DNA of 64,000 bases from Streptomyces sp. HUAS ZL42 (GTDB taxonomy: Bacteria; Actinomycetota; Actinomycetes; Streptomycetales; Streptomycetaceae). Shown here piece by piece: positions 18,744 through 27,914 of the stretch. The first letter of the stretch is position 1. Each line of letters starts with the position of its first letter. A program made the translations under genes and the position numbers. The DNA lies in contig NZ_CP160403.1 of the NCBI RefSeq assembly GCF_040782645.1, positions 2,108,001 through 2,172,000 of the forward strand. The letters are read 5' to 3'. The notes below the pieces were generated by a model. It made no database searches. It saw nothing but the letters and a program-made list of their open reading frames with translations, and was not told the origin of the DNA.

Positions 18744-20488
18744 ACCCCTTCGTCCGAAAACTGCTGCCCGTACCGCTGGCAGCCGCGGCAGCCGTCCTCG
18801 CCGGGCCCTGGGCCGGAGGACTGCTGGCCCAGTTCCTGGTCCTCGGCACGGTGACCGCCGCGCTGGCCCTGACCTGGGGCACCGCGGGAATCCTCAATCT
18901 CGGTCACAGCGTGACCTTCGGCGTGGGGGCGTACGCGGGTGCCTGGTTCGGTCTGCACGCGGGGGCGTACGGGTCGCTCGCCGGGCTGGGTGCCGGGGCG
19001 CTGCTCGGCGGGGTCATGGCGCGGCTGATCGCGGCGGTGGGCCTGCGGCGCAGGCTGGACGCGGTCGGCTTCGCCCTCGTCACCTTCGTCGTGGCTCTCG
19101 CGGCGGAACAGGTCGCAGGCCGCTGGACCGGGGTGACCGGCGGCTTCAACGGCCTGACCGACATCCCGCGCTTCCACATCGGCGCGCTCGCCTTCACCCC
19201 GACCGCCGCACCAGGCGTCACGGCGGGTCTGGCGGTGCTGGTGATCGTGCTGCTGGCGAGCCTCGCGCGGCGCCCGTACGGTGTCGCCCTGGCCGCCGTA
19301 CGGGACAACGAACGCCGGATGGCCGCCCTCGGTTACGACGTGGGAGCCGCGAAGACCGGCGTGTTCACCTTCACCGGGGTCGTGGCCGGGCTGATGGGCG
19401 CCGTGTACGTGCTTCAGGTCCAGTTCGTCTCCCCGAACCTCATCGGGCTCGTCATGGGCACGAACTTCGTGGTCTGGGCGATGCTGGGCTCACGGCGGAC
19501 CATCTGGGGACCGGTTCTCGCCACACTGGTGGTCAGCGCCGGTGCGAACCTGCTGGCCGACACGGCGCTCGACTACTGGCTGCTGGTGACGGGTGCGGCG
19601 TTCGTCGCCGCCGTGGTCCTCGTCCCCGACGGGGTGGCGGTCGTGGTCCGCCGCCGCCTGCCCGCACGGTGGTTCCCACCCCGGCAGGTGGAGCTCGGCG
19701 CGGCGGCCCCGTCGACCGGTGGCCGGGCCGGCGGCGGACTGGTCGTACGGTCGGTCGGCTGCCGCTTCGGTCCCTTCACCGCGCTGCGAGGGGTGGACCT
19801 GGACCTCACCGAACCGGGCGTGCACTGCCTCATCGGTCCCAACGGGGCGGGCAAGTCGACGCTGCTGGACGTGCTGTCCGGGTTCACGCCGGCGACCGAC
19901 GGATCCTGGCTGCTGAACGGGCGGGACGTCACCGGTCGGCCTCCGTGGGAACTGACCCGCTACGGACTGGGCCGCAAGTTCCAGGCACCGAGCGTCGCCG
20001 GTTCGCTGACCGTGGCGGAGAACCTCGCCCTGGCCCGGTGGGGCAGGACGCACGGTGCGCTCGCACTGGTGCGGCAGCGGTGGACGGCCGACCTGCCGCC
20101 GGAGGCGTGGTTCGTCCTCGACGCCGCCGGGTTCGCGGACCGTATGGACACCCCCGCAGGCAGCCTCTCGCACGGCGAGCAGCAGCTGCTGGAGCTCGCC
20201 ATGACGCTGACCGCGGGCTGCGACGTGCTGCTGCTCGACGAACCCACCGCGGGCATGACCCGGGCCGAGACCTATCAGGTCGCCAAGGTGTTGCGAGGAC
20301 TCGTCCGCGACCACGGACTGCCGGTCCTGGTCGTCGAGCACGACATGGCCTTCATCCGCAGCGTCGCCGACCGGGTCACCGTGCTGCGCGGCGGCGAGGT
20401 AATGGCCTCCGGGACGGTGGCGGAGATCGAGTCGAATTCCGAAGTGTCGGCGGTCTACGTCGGCCGGGCGGCGGGAGGCCGGTCATGA
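18740..20488 (+). CDS. Fused ABC permease-ATPase (LivM-LivG / UrtC-UrtD)
   Basis: A 582-residue fusion. Residues 1-300 are a LivM-type permease (ILNLGHSVTFGVGAYAG near 52 and the loop PYGVALAAVRDNERRMAALGYD near 176). Residues about 333-580 are a LivG-type ATPase with Walker A GPNGAGKST, signature LSHGEQQLLELAM and Walker B VLLLDEPTAG. Fusion fixes a 1:1 ratio between one permease and one ATPase. It overlaps genes on both sides by ATGA. The remaining half of the importer is the LivH-type permease and the LivF-type ATPase next to it. Confidence 0.9.
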   Translation: MNPFVRKLLPVPLAAAAAVLAGPWAGGLLAQFLVLGTVTAALALTWGTAGILNLGHSVTFGVGAYAGAWFGLHAGAYGSLAGLGAGALLGGVMARLIAAVGLRRRLDAVGFALVTFVVALAAEQVAGRWTGVTGGFNGLTDIPRFHIGALAFTPTAAPGVTAGLAVLVIVLLASLARRPYGVALAAVRDNERRMAALGYDVGAAKTGVFTFTGVVAGLMGAVYVLQVQFVSPNLIGLVMGTNFVVWAMLGSRRTIWGPVLATLVVSAGANLLADTALDYWLLVTGAAFVAAVVLVPDGVAVVVRRRLPARWFPPRQVELGAAAPSTGGRAGGGLVVRSVGCRFGPFTALRGVDLDLTEPGVHCLIGPNGAGKSTLLDVLSGFTPATDGSWLLNGRDVTGRPPWELTRYGLGRKFQAPSVAGSLTVAENLALARWGRTHGALALVRQRWTADLPPEAWFVLDAAGFADRMDTPAGSLSHGEQQLLELAMTLTAGCDVLLLDEPTAGMTRAETYQVAKVLRGLVRDHGLPVLVVEHDMAFIRSVADRVTVLRGGEVMASGTVAEIESNSEVSAVYVGRAAGGRS

Positions 20489-21210
20489 GCACCTTTCTTT
20501 CCAGTACCCGGGATGCTTCGAATGCCCTCGGCGGGAAGGCGCTCGAGATCCGTGGGCTCACCGCGGGCTACGCGGGAACCACGGTGGTGCGCGGCGTCGA
20601 TCTGTCGGTCGCGCCCGGCGAGGTCGTGGCGTTGCTGGGCCGCAACGGTGTCGGGAAGACCACGCTGGTGTCCGCGGTGTCGGGCACCCTGGGTGCCGAC
20701 GCAGGGGTGACGCTCCTGGCGGGCCGGGATGTCACCGCCTGGCCCGGCTCTCGGCGCAGGCGGGCCGGGCTGCGGGTGGTCGCCCAGGACCGGCCGGTGT
20801 TCGGCGAGCTGACCGTGGCCGAGAATCTGCGGCTGGCCGGTATCCGCGACCTGTCGGAGCCGGCGGAGCTCTTCCCCTTCCTCCGGGGCCGGGAACGCCA
20901 GCGTGCGGGAACCCTCTCCGGCGGGGAGCAGAAGATGCTGGCGATCGCCCGGACGATCGCCGCTCCGGGCACGGTGTGCGTCTTCGACGAGCCGACGGAG
21001 GGCCTGCAGCCCGCCAACGTGGCCCGGTTCGCCGACGCGGTACGGCGGATCGCCGCCGCCGGCGTCGCCGTGCTCCTCGTTGAGCAGCACCTGGACATGG
21101 CGCTGGGCGTGGCGGACCGGTGGTATCTGATGGAGAAGGGGCAGATCGCCGAGGAAGGGCAGGTTCACGAGGGCATCGTCGAGCATGTGGCCGGCCGGAT
21201 GGCGCCCTGA
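20485..21210 (+). CDS. ABC transporter ATPase (LivF/UrtE family)
   Basis: A 241-residue ATPase: Walker A LLGRNGVGKTTL, signature LSGGEQKMLAIARTI, Walker B VCVFDEPTEGL, switch His in LLVEQHLDMAL. The EG after DEPT is typical of LivF proteins. The start ATG 20485 overlaps the stop of the fused permease-ATPase. Last gene of the importer operon; 66 bases separate it from the next open frame. Confidence 0.92.
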   Translation: MSTFLSSTRDASNALGGKALEIRGLTAGYAGTTVVRGVDLSVAPGEVVALLGRNGVGKTTLVSAVSGTLGADAGVTLLAGRDVTAWPGSRRRRAGLRVVAQDRPVFGELTVAENLRLAGIRDLSEPAELFPFLRGRERQRAGTLSGGEQKMLAIARTIAAPGTVCVFDEPTEGLQPANVARFADAVRRIAAAGVAVLLVEQHLDMALGVADRWYLMEKGQIAEEGQVHEGIVEHVAGRMAP

Positions 21211-21333
21211 GGGCCCACACCGGCCTGGCCCGGCGGGCACCGAAACGGTAAAGTCAACGGGTACACATACATTGGCATGTTGTCGCCGAATCACGGTGCC
21301 GCCGCATTCCGAAAGGATGAGAGGTCCCAGGAA

Positions 21334-21687
21334 GTGATCGACCACAGCCACGAGAGCGACCTGGTATTCCGTGCCCTCAACGACGCGACCCGTCGGGCCG
21401 TTCTGGCCCTGCTGGCATCGGAAAACGAACCCACGGCCGGAGACATCGCGGCCGCTTTCCCGGCGATCGGCCGGACCGCGGTCTCGGCGCACCTGAGGGT
21501 CCTGCGGGACGCGCAACTGGTCTCCGAGATCCGCGACGGCAAACACCGGCGGTACCGTCTGGGTCCCAACCGCGCGGACGCGGCGATCGCGTTCCTGCGC
21601 CAGATCTATGAGCAGTCGCTGCCCACGGACCAGGGGGTGGCAGCAGACCGACCGGAGGGCGGGCTGCGTGAAGCGAAGAGCGGATGA
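21334..21687 (+). CDS. ArsR-family transcriptional regulator
   Basis: About 117 residues from GTG 21334, with a winged helix: FRALNDATRRAVLALLASEN, then GRTAVSAHLRVLRDAQLVSE as recognition helix and HRRYRLGP as wing. No metal-binding CxC is present, which is the usual state of ArsR proteins paired with SRPBCC-domain proteins. An in-frame ATG at 21277 would add 19 residues but has no ribosome site; GAGAGG precedes the GTG. It lies between the importer and the SRPBCC-AmiC fusion and is the likely local repressor, perhaps acting at the inverted repeat at 16625-16654. Confidence 0.82.
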   Translation: MIDHSHESDLVFRALNDATRRAVLALLASENEPTAGDIAAAFPAIGRTAVSAHLRVLRDAQLVSEIRDGKHRRYRLGPNRADAAIAFLRQIYEQSLPTDQGVAADRPEGGLREAKSG

Positions 21688-21754
21688 CGGCCGCGGGCAC
21701 GCCTCCCGGCGTGCCCGTCAGCCGGGCCTTGTCACGGCCTGCTGAGGAGAGTCC

Positions 21755-23215
21755 ATGCACGAGATCGTCCTCGTCAACGAGACGCACCTCGGGGTGCCCC
21801 CGCACGAGGCGTTCGGCATGTTCGGCCGAACCGGCGGCCCGGGCTGGTTGTTCTCCGCGCGGTTCGAGCACGCGGAGCCCGGCGCGGCGGCCGGCGTCGA
21901 CATACCCCTGCCGTTCGCGGCCCCGGGGGGCGAGACGACCGTACGGGGCACGGCACGCATCGTGGAGATGCGGCCGTACCGGCGGATCGTGCTGCAGCAC
22001 GAGACGCCGTGGACCGGGCGGATCACCATCACCTTCGCCCGTGAGCCCGGGGGCACCCGGGTGCGCACGGTCACCGAACTCGATCAGGAGGCTCTCGGCT
22101 GGATGACGGGCAGTCTGGGCTGCGCGGCGCCGGACCGCGAGAGCCGAGCCGACGAGACATGTGTCGCCTTGCTGACCAGCATGTCGGGGAGCGCCGGCCT
22201 GTTCGGCCGGGCCGCCGCCAACTGCGCGGCGCTGGCGGCCGAGGAGATCAACGCCGAGGGCGGGATCGGCGGGCGGCCGGTGCGGGTCGAGGTGATCGAC
22301 GATCGCACCGACGCCGCCACGGGGCTGGCCCGGCTGCGGGAACTCGACCAGCGGCGGGGCCTGGCGGCCGTGGTGGGCGTACACAGCTCGGCGACCTTCA
22401 ATGCGGTGAGCCGCTACGCGCGGGCGTCGGGCCTGCTGTACCTCTACACGGCCGCGAACGAGGGCAGCCGCGTGCAGGACGGAACGCTGTTCCGGCTCGG
22501 TGAGTCGGTGGCGGACCAACTGGCGCAGGCCGTTCCGGCGCTGATGCGCGAGAGCGGCGGGCGCGCCTGGTACCTGATCGGCAACGACTACTCCTGGCCC
22601 CGGGCTGTCTGCGCGCGAGGCCGCCGCATCGCGGAGCACCACGGCGGGCATGTCGTCGGCGAGCGCCTCGTCCGGCTCGGCGAGTCGTCCTTCGACGACG
22701 TGCTGGAGGACATCGAGGCGTCCGGCGCCGACCTGGTGCTCTCCAGCCTGGTGGGGTGGAGCTCGATCGACTTCGAGCGACGGTTCCACGCCGCGGGGCT
22801 GCGCCGCCGTATCCGTACGCTCGCACCCCTGCTGGAGGAGAGCACCCGAGAGCATCTGGGCGCCGCGGGCAGCGGGGTCTGGTCCTGCCTGCCGTATTTC
22901 TCCGCCCTGGACACGGCGGAGAACGCCGACTTCCTGCGACGCTACCGGGCCGCTTTCGGTCCCTGGGCGCCGTCAGCGTCGGCGCTGACGGAGTCGGCGT
23001 ACGAGGGCCTGCATCTGTTCGCCCGGGCCGCGCGGAAAGCGGGGTCGCCGCGGGGCGGTGAGGTCTCCCGGGCCCTGCACGGTCTCCATCTGGCCGGACC
23101 GCGCGGCAGGGTCTCGGTGGGAGCCGACGGCCGGCTGCGGCAGAACATGTACCTGGCCGAGGCCACTGCCACGGGGTTCGCGATCCGCGGACAGGTGCCG
23201 TCCGGTAACGCCTGA
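21755..23215 (+). CDS. SRPBCC (AHSA1-like) domain fused to a cytoplasmic AmiC-like ligand-binding domain
   Basis: A 486-residue protein without signal peptide or lipobox, so it is probably cytoplasmic. Residues 1-125 look like an SRPBCC/AHSA1 domain (HEIVLVNETHLGVPPHEAF ... PYRRIVLQHETPWTGRITITF). Residues 137-480 form a type I periplasmic-binding fold with the amide-receptor layout: ALLTSMSGSAGLFGRAAANC, GVHSSATFNAVSRYARASGL, WYLIGNDYSWPRAV. In Pseudomonas the cytoplasmic AmiC binds amides and controls the amidase operon. Here the AmiC-like domain is tied to a domain usually partnered with ArsR repressors, and an ArsR gene is immediately upstream. I infer an amide sensor. A C-terminal fragment of a paralogue is at 48942-49259. 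Confidence 0.75.
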   Translation: MHEIVLVNETHLGVPPHEAFGMFGRTGGPGWLFSARFEHAEPGAAAGVDIPLPFAAPGGETTVRGTARIVEMRPYRRIVLQHETPWTGRITITFAREPGGTRVRTVTELDQEALGWMTGSLGCAAPDRESRADETCVALLTSMSGSAGLFGRAAANCAALAAEEINAEGGIGGRPVRVEVIDDRTDAATGLARLRELDQRRGLAAVVGVHSSATFNAVSRYARASGLLYLYTAANEGSRVQDGTLFRLGESVADQLAQAVPALMRESGGRAWYLIGNDYSWPRAVCARGRRIAEHHGGHVVGERLVRLGESSFDDVLEDIEASGADLVLSSLVGWSSIDFERRFHAAGLRRRIRTLAPLLEESTREHLGAAGSGVWSCLPYFSALDTAENADFLRRYRAAFGPWAPSASALTESAYEGLHLFARAARKAGSPRGGEVSRALHGLHLAGPRGRVSVGADGRLRQNMYLAEATATGFAIRGQVPSGNA

Positions 23216-23492
23216 CCGTGTGCACGGCTTGGCGGGGCACTGGCCGGAAGGTATGCCGGCCCAGTCTCCCCCACCGCACACCAGCCCAACGCAAGGTACA
23301 TGAATTGATCATCTGTACGGCAAGCCCACAAGCCCATGCCACTGGCGATGGCGGGCGGTCGCGGGCATCCGCACGTGCGGCCCTGCTGTGGCCCACGCAG
23401 CGCTCGGAGAGGTTCATGAGGATCCTCATCGGCAGTGATCTGGCCATGAGCCGGGGCGTTCCGCTCGGCGGCGCTCCTCATGGCGTCCCGCC

Positions 23493-24386
23493 TCACCGGT
23501 GCCGAGCGCCCCGGCGATCCGCATGGCACGTGCAGTTGCCCGGGCTGAGCAGCCCGGCGCGATGGAGGGTGTCGCGGAGTCGGACGCGTGCCCAGAGGGA
23601 GGTCACCCGCATCCTGGGGCCGAAGAATCCGCTGAGGAGGATGCCTGCGCTGAGGTTGACGACCTCGTGCCACCAGCGTGCCGGGACGTAGAGCACATCG
23701 CCTGGTTCGAGATCCACGGCGAAGAAGTCGTCGCTGGCCGCCGGGTCGTCGGCGGCGGCCAGCTCGGCGATGCCCACACGTGACAGCCGTGCCCAGGTGT
23801 CGTACTTGGCGGAGAGCGCCCCGGCACGTTCGACGGTGCCGGGGCGTGCCAGGTAGAAGCGCTTCCTTCCCGTGATCTGGACGGCGAGGTTGTCGAGCAG
23901 GTCGTGGTGCAGGCCCGTGCGTGCCAGGGCGGGTCCGATCCAGGTGCTGCAGGACGTGACGGAGCCACGCGGAAACATCTGCTCGTGTCTCAGATCGCCC
24001 CGAAGCCCGGGGAACCGCTTGAGCAGGTCGAACTCCTTCAGGTAGGTCCGATCGTCACCGTCCGGGAATTCCCCGGTCAGAGAACCCCCAGTCAGGGAAG
24101 CCAGGTACTCGCCCAGCGTCGAATCGGTGAATGCCGTGTGGTCCTTCTCCCTGTTGCCCTTGACGAGCTGCACCGGCAGCGACGGGGCGAGGGAGGCGAT
24201 GTGACGGAACGTCCAGGTGCTGACCGCCGGCCAGTCCGAGGCCAGCTGGCGAAACACCGCCGGGGTCTCACTGTGCAGGTGGGCCATGGGTGTGCCCGTG
24301 GCCGCCGGCAGTGGTCGAAAGTCGGAGGCTTCTGTCACTTCTTCCAGCTCCTTCCGGTTGTTCTCCGGGTCCGTGCGGTCGCTCAC
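23493..24386 (-). CDS. JmjC-like cupin (Fe(II)/2-oxoglutarate hydroxylase-type)
   Basis: A 297-residue protein with a cupin_8/JmjC-like core. The metal triad is visible: HHD in ARTGLHHDLLDNLAVQITG (first His and Asp) and distal His in VPARWWHEVVNL; KRFYLARP in between fits the family. Such proteins hydroxylate protein side chains or small molecules. GTG 24386 overlaps the stop of the diiron desaturase gene (GTGA), so the two are co-translated. The C-terminal 30 residues are Arg/Cys-rich and may be an extension. Substrate is unknown; the partner gene suggests successive oxidations on one molecule. Confidence 0.72.
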   Translation of the reverse strand: MSDRTDPENNRKELEEVTEASDFRPLPAATGTPMAHLHSETPAVFRQLASDWPAVSTWTFRHIASLAPSLPVQLVKGNREKDHTAFTDSTLGEYLASLTGGSLTGEFPDGDDRTYLKEFDLLKRFPGLRGDLRHEQMFPRGSVTSCSTWIGPALARTGLHHDLLDNLAVQITGRKRFYLARPGTVERAGALSAKYDTWARLSRVGIAELAAADDPAASDDFFAVDLEPGDVLYVPARWWHEVVNLSAGILLSGFFGPRMRVTSLWARVRLRDTLHRAGLLSPGNCTCHADRRGARHR

Positions 24387-25354
24387 CTGCCGCCGTCGTC
24401 AGCGACCCGGGCGCGGTGGCCGGCCGAGGCGGCACGGTGTCGGGCGGCCTCGCACCGCTCGGTGAAGCGGTTCGCGGTGCGGTCGAGCCGGGCGAGGTAT
24501 TTCGACAGGTCATCACGGGCGCGCTCGCCGTCCGGGCCGAGACCGCAGCGCTCGAAGACCCGCAGTCGGCGCAGTACGGGCATGAGCACCTCGTCGTGGT
24601 GCAGACGCAGGTCGTAGATGCCCGCCATGGCGATCTGCGCCGACTTGCGGGCGAAGTCGTCGATCCCGTGGCCGGGCATCCGGAAGGACGTCACGACCGT
24701 GGTGACCGCACGCATGGCGACATCGGGCGCCAGGTCGAACGTCGCGTCGAGCAGGTCGCGGTAGAAGAGCATGTGCAGGTTCTCGTCCTGGGCGACGCGG
24801 ACCAGCAGTTGGTCGCAGACGGGGTCGCCGGAGAGACGGCCGGTGTTGCGGTGTGCGACCCGGGTGGCGAGTTCCTGGAACGACACGTACGCGATCGCCT
24901 CGGCGGCGCCCGTGTACTCGAGTTCGAAGCCCGTGGCCATGTGGACCATCCGGGCCCGTTCGAGGGCCACCGGGTCGACTGCCCGAGTTGCCAACAGGTA
25001 GTCCCGGATGACGTGGCCGTGGCGGTCCTCCTCGGCCGTCCACCGGTGCACCCAGGTGCCCCACGCACCATCGCGGCCGAAGTGCTCCGCGATCACACGG
25101 TGATAGCTCGGCAGATTGTCCTCGGTCAGCAGATTGACGATCAGTGAGGTACGCACGGCCTCCGGCAACTCGGAGTGGCCGGGGTCCCAGGCCTGTCCGC
25201 CCAGCACACCGTCGAAGTCGAGGCCCCGGCTCCACGGGACGTACTCGTGCGGGAACCACTCCTTGGCTGTCGCCAGGTGGCGATTGAGGCCGGCCTCCAC
25301 AACCGGTTCGAGGTCCAGCAACAGTCGGATGTCGGCTGTGGGCACAGTTGTCAT
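24383..25354 (-). CDS. Acyl-ACP desaturase-like diiron oxidase
   Basis: A 323-residue ferritin-like protein of the type 2 fatty acid desaturase family. Both iron-binding motifs are present: EEDRHG (about 108-113) and DENLH in the second helix pair, with additional Glu in LLTEDNLPSYH. These enzymes desaturate or hydroxylate acyl groups on acyl carrier protein, using ferredoxin. ATG 25354 has GGGAAG upstream; the longer open frame has none. Coupled to the JmjC-like cupin and divergent from a GNAT-FAD monooxygenase pair across 364 bases. Confidence 0.85.
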   Translation of the reverse strand: MTTVPTADIRLLLDLEPVVEAGLNRHLATAKEWFPHEYVPWSRGLDFDGVLGGQAWDPGHSELPEAVRTSLIVNLLTEDNLPSYHRVIAEHFGRDGAWGTWVHRWTAEEDRHGHVIRDYLLATRAVDPVALERARMVHMATGFELEYTGAAEAIAYVSFQELATRVAHRNTGRLSGDPVCDQLLVRVAQDENLHMLFYRDLLDATFDLAPDVAMRAVTTVVTSFRMPGHGIDDFARKSAQIAMAGIYDLRLHHDEVLMPVLRRLRVFERCGLGPDGERARDDLSKYLARLDRTANRFTERCEAARHRAASAGHRARVADDGGR

Positions 25355-25718
25355 ACGGCTTCCCTGAGACGGGGCGGGGAAAAACGGTGAGGGGAACACG
25401 CGAGCCGGATCCACGGTGTCCGCTGCGAGCTCGCGAAATGCCTTCCCGCTTCTGCGCGGGTGGCGAGGGGCCGCCGGCCAAGAAGTCCTGGGGCAGGCAT
25501 GACGCCGCCTGAAGAATACCCGCGAATTCCCGCGGGACCGGAAAACGTAGTCGGGATCACATTCGCTCCGAACATCGAATGAATACGGGATTTCGAACGT
25601 GAACCTGAGGTGAATCACTCATGCACAAATCCCGTCCAAAACACCGAAGGGCTTCCCGAACGATCGGTCGGTCGTCATGGTGGAGGTGCATGCCGATTCG
25701 GTTTCCAGGAGAGAAAAC
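25355..25718. promoter_or_regulatory. Divergent promoter region with an operator-like palindrome
   Basis: This AT-richer gap separates the desaturase operon from the GNAT operon. At 25657-25672 the sequence CCGAACGATCGGTCGG matches 14 of 16 positions of the paa operator core at 5001-5016. No TTGACA lies at the spacing seen in the three paa-type promoters, so a different TetR-family protein may bind. Confidence 0.4.
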
Positions 25719-26465
25719 ATGGCCATGGTCAGTCCGCGCCGATTGGTCCAGAACCACCCCGACAGGGAATCCGACGCTCCCTCGGAATCCATCGAGGTCC
25801 GTTTTCTGCGGCCGGGTGATGTCGAGGCGCTCATCACACTGGAGCAGACGAAGTGGGACCAGGACCAGGCGGCGGACCGCGCGGAGCTGGCCGCCCGCAT
25901 CCAGGCGTATCCACGGTTGAGCATAGGGGCGTTCGAGACGGGCGGGGCGGCGCTGGCCTCGTTGTTCATGAAGCCGATCACGACCGCGGAGCTGGGCTCG
26001 GCAGCCACCTGGGCCGACTGCGCCCGGGTGGAGACGCCCCATCCGGAAACCACCGGATCACTCTTCGGAATCAGCCTGAGCAGTGTCGACGCGGACGCGG
26101 TGACCGCCATATTCGAATTCTTCTGGCCACACGCGCTCAAACACGGCTGGCGCGATATCTATCTCGGCTCCCCGATGCCCGGTCTCCGGGCCTGGAGACG
26201 CACCAATCATGATATTCCGGCGGACACATACATGCGTGAAAAACGTCACGGCCTTCCCCGTGACCCGCAGCTACGCTATTACCACAACAAGGGCTTCAAA
26301 GATATCGTGGCCTGCAAGCCAGGATATTTTCCGCACGCCGCGTCACTCGATTACGGGGCCCTACTCCGCGGGCACATACCGCTGTCTTCCGGTGCTCCGC
26401 TGTGGCGCCTTGTCCCGCTGCCGTGGCTGAAGCAGGTGCGGCGGCTCCTTTTCCGGCTGGTATAG
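25719..26465 (+). CDS. GNAT-superfamily acyltransferase-like protein
   Basis: A 248-residue protein with an N-terminal segment IEVRFLRPGDVEALITLEQ typical of a GNAT fold beginning. A central GSLFGISLSSVDADAVTAIFE segment and a C-terminal DIYLGSPMPGLRAW ... YYHNKGFKDIVACKPGYFP region follow, where the last resembles the late GNAT helices and strand. ATG 25719 has AGGAG eight bases upstream. It lies five bases before the FAD monooxygenase gene, so the two probably act together. The family is a moderate guess; no substrate can be read. Confidence 0.55.
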   Translation: MAMVSPRRLVQNHPDRESDAPSESIEVRFLRPGDVEALITLEQTKWDQDQAADRAELAARIQAYPRLSIGAFETGGAALASLFMKPITTAELGSAATWADCARVETPHPETTGSLFGISLSSVDADAVTAIFEFFWPHALKHGWRDIYLGSPMPGLRAWRRTNHDIPADTYMREKRHGLPRDPQLRYYHNKGFKDIVACKPGYFPHAASLDYGALLRGHIPLSSGAPLWRLVPLPWLKQVRRLLFRLV

Positions 26466-26470
26466 GCAGC

Positions 26471-27865
26471 ATGAACACCGAGCACACCGTCATCATCGGG
26501 GCGGGCATGGCCGGGCTGCTGACGGCAGCGGTGATCGGGGCGACCGGCCGCTCGGTCACCGTCCTCGAACAGGACCAGTGGCAGGAACACGGAGCGCCCG
26601 TGCCCCGCGGCGGTGTCCCGCAGGGCCGTCAGCCCCATGTACTGCTCCACCGCGGGCTGTCGGCGATCGAGGAGCTTCTTCCCGGGCTGCGCGGACAGTT
26701 GGTCGCCGCGGGCGGAGTGCCGCTGGACACGGGCGACCTGGCGTGGCTGGGCGAACGCGGATGGGCACCGTTCGGCACACCCGCGCTCGAACTGGTCTCC
26801 GCCACCCGCCCGTTGGTCGAGCACCTGGTCCGGCGGCGGGTGGCAGAGCTGCCCGGCGTGGAGCTGCGTGGCGGCACGCGGGTGCGGGGCCTGAGCCGCG
26901 GCGCCACCACGACCGGCGGCGGCTGGCTCGTCAAGTGCTTCGACGCACCGCCCGTCCGGGCCGACCTCGTCGTCGACGCCGCCGGGCGCAGCTCCCGACT
27001 GCCCGACTGGCTGCCGCAGTTGGGCATCGAGGCGCCCACGACCACCGTCGTCGACGCCGGATTCGGCTACGCGGGACGGGTCTACGCCGCCCCACCCGAC
27101 CACCTCGGCCGGGTCGCGGGCATCGTCATGCTTCCTGTTCCGGGCGCACCGGCCGGCGGTGTGGCGCTACCGGTCGAAGACGGACGCTGGATGGTGGCGG
27201 CGGTAGGCGCGGGAGACCATCGGCCGCCCCGCGACCCGGCCGGTTTCAATGCCTTCCTGAACCGGCTGCGGGATCCGGCGCTGGCCGACTTCACCCGCAG
27301 TGCCGGCCCCATCGGCGACATCACGGTCCACCGCCGCACCAACAATGTACGGCGCCGCTACGACCGTCTGACCCACTGGCCGGACGGGCTCCTGGTCGTG
27401 GGTGACGCCCTGTGCGCCTTCAACCCGGTCTACGGTCAGGGAATCACCGTAGCCGCCACCCAGGCCCTGCTCCTGCGGCAGGCGCTGGCCGCAGACGTGC
27501 GGCCGGGATGGGAGCGGCGGCTGGTGCGCCGGTTGCACCGGGCGGCGGACCTCCCCTGGGCCATCGCGACCGGAGAGGACCTGCGCCACACAGGCGGCCG
27601 CCCGGCATCCGGCCTCGACGCGCTGTTCGGCCGATGGTCGGGGGCAGTGGACCGGCTCGCCGCACACGGCAACCTGAGGGCACAGCACGCCCTGGACCGC
27701 GTCTATCACCTCGTCGGCTCCCCTGCGGGCCTGCTCCACCCGGCGCTGCTCGCCGCCGCCGTCCGGGGACGTCTCCTCGGACTGCCCACCCCGGTCCCCC
27801 GACCGCCACTCACCATCGGCTCCGCACAGCGGGACCAGACGGACACCGAGCGGCATCCCGCGTAA
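26471..27865 (+). CDS. FAD-dependent monooxygenase
   Basis: A 464-residue flavoprotein. The FAD Rossmann motif VIIGAGMAGLLTAAVI begins at residue 8; the second FAD motif GLLVVGDALCAFNPVYGQG is near 320; a DxxG-type VDAAGRSSRLP is near 173. It belongs to the aromatic hydroxylase / halogenase-like superfamily but lacks the tryptophan halogenase signature, so hydroxylation or epoxidation is more likely. It follows the GNAT gene without a gap. A broken ferredoxin gene lies just downstream on the other strand. Confidence 0.82.
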   Translation: MNTEHTVIIGAGMAGLLTAAVIGATGRSVTVLEQDQWQEHGAPVPRGGVPQGRQPHVLLHRGLSAIEELLPGLRGQLVAAGGVPLDTGDLAWLGERGWAPFGTPALELVSATRPLVEHLVRRRVAELPGVELRGGTRVRGLSRGATTTGGGWLVKCFDAPPVRADLVVDAAGRSSRLPDWLPQLGIEAPTTTVVDAGFGYAGRVYAAPPDHLGRVAGIVMLPVPGAPAGGVALPVEDGRWMVAAVGAGDHRPPRDPAGFNAFLNRLRDPALADFTRSAGPIGDITVHRRTNNVRRRYDRLTHWPDGLLVVGDALCAFNPVYGQGITVAATQALLLRQALAADVRPGWERRLVRRLHRAADLPWAIATGEDLRHTGGRPASGLDALFGRWSGAVDRLAAHGNLRAQHALDRVYHLVGSPAGLLHPALLAAAVRGRLLGLPTPVPRPPLTIGSAQRDQTDTERHPA

Positions 27866-27914
27866 CCACCGCCGCCATGACCGCCTTGGGCTGCCCCGGG
27901 CCGTGCGCCGTATC

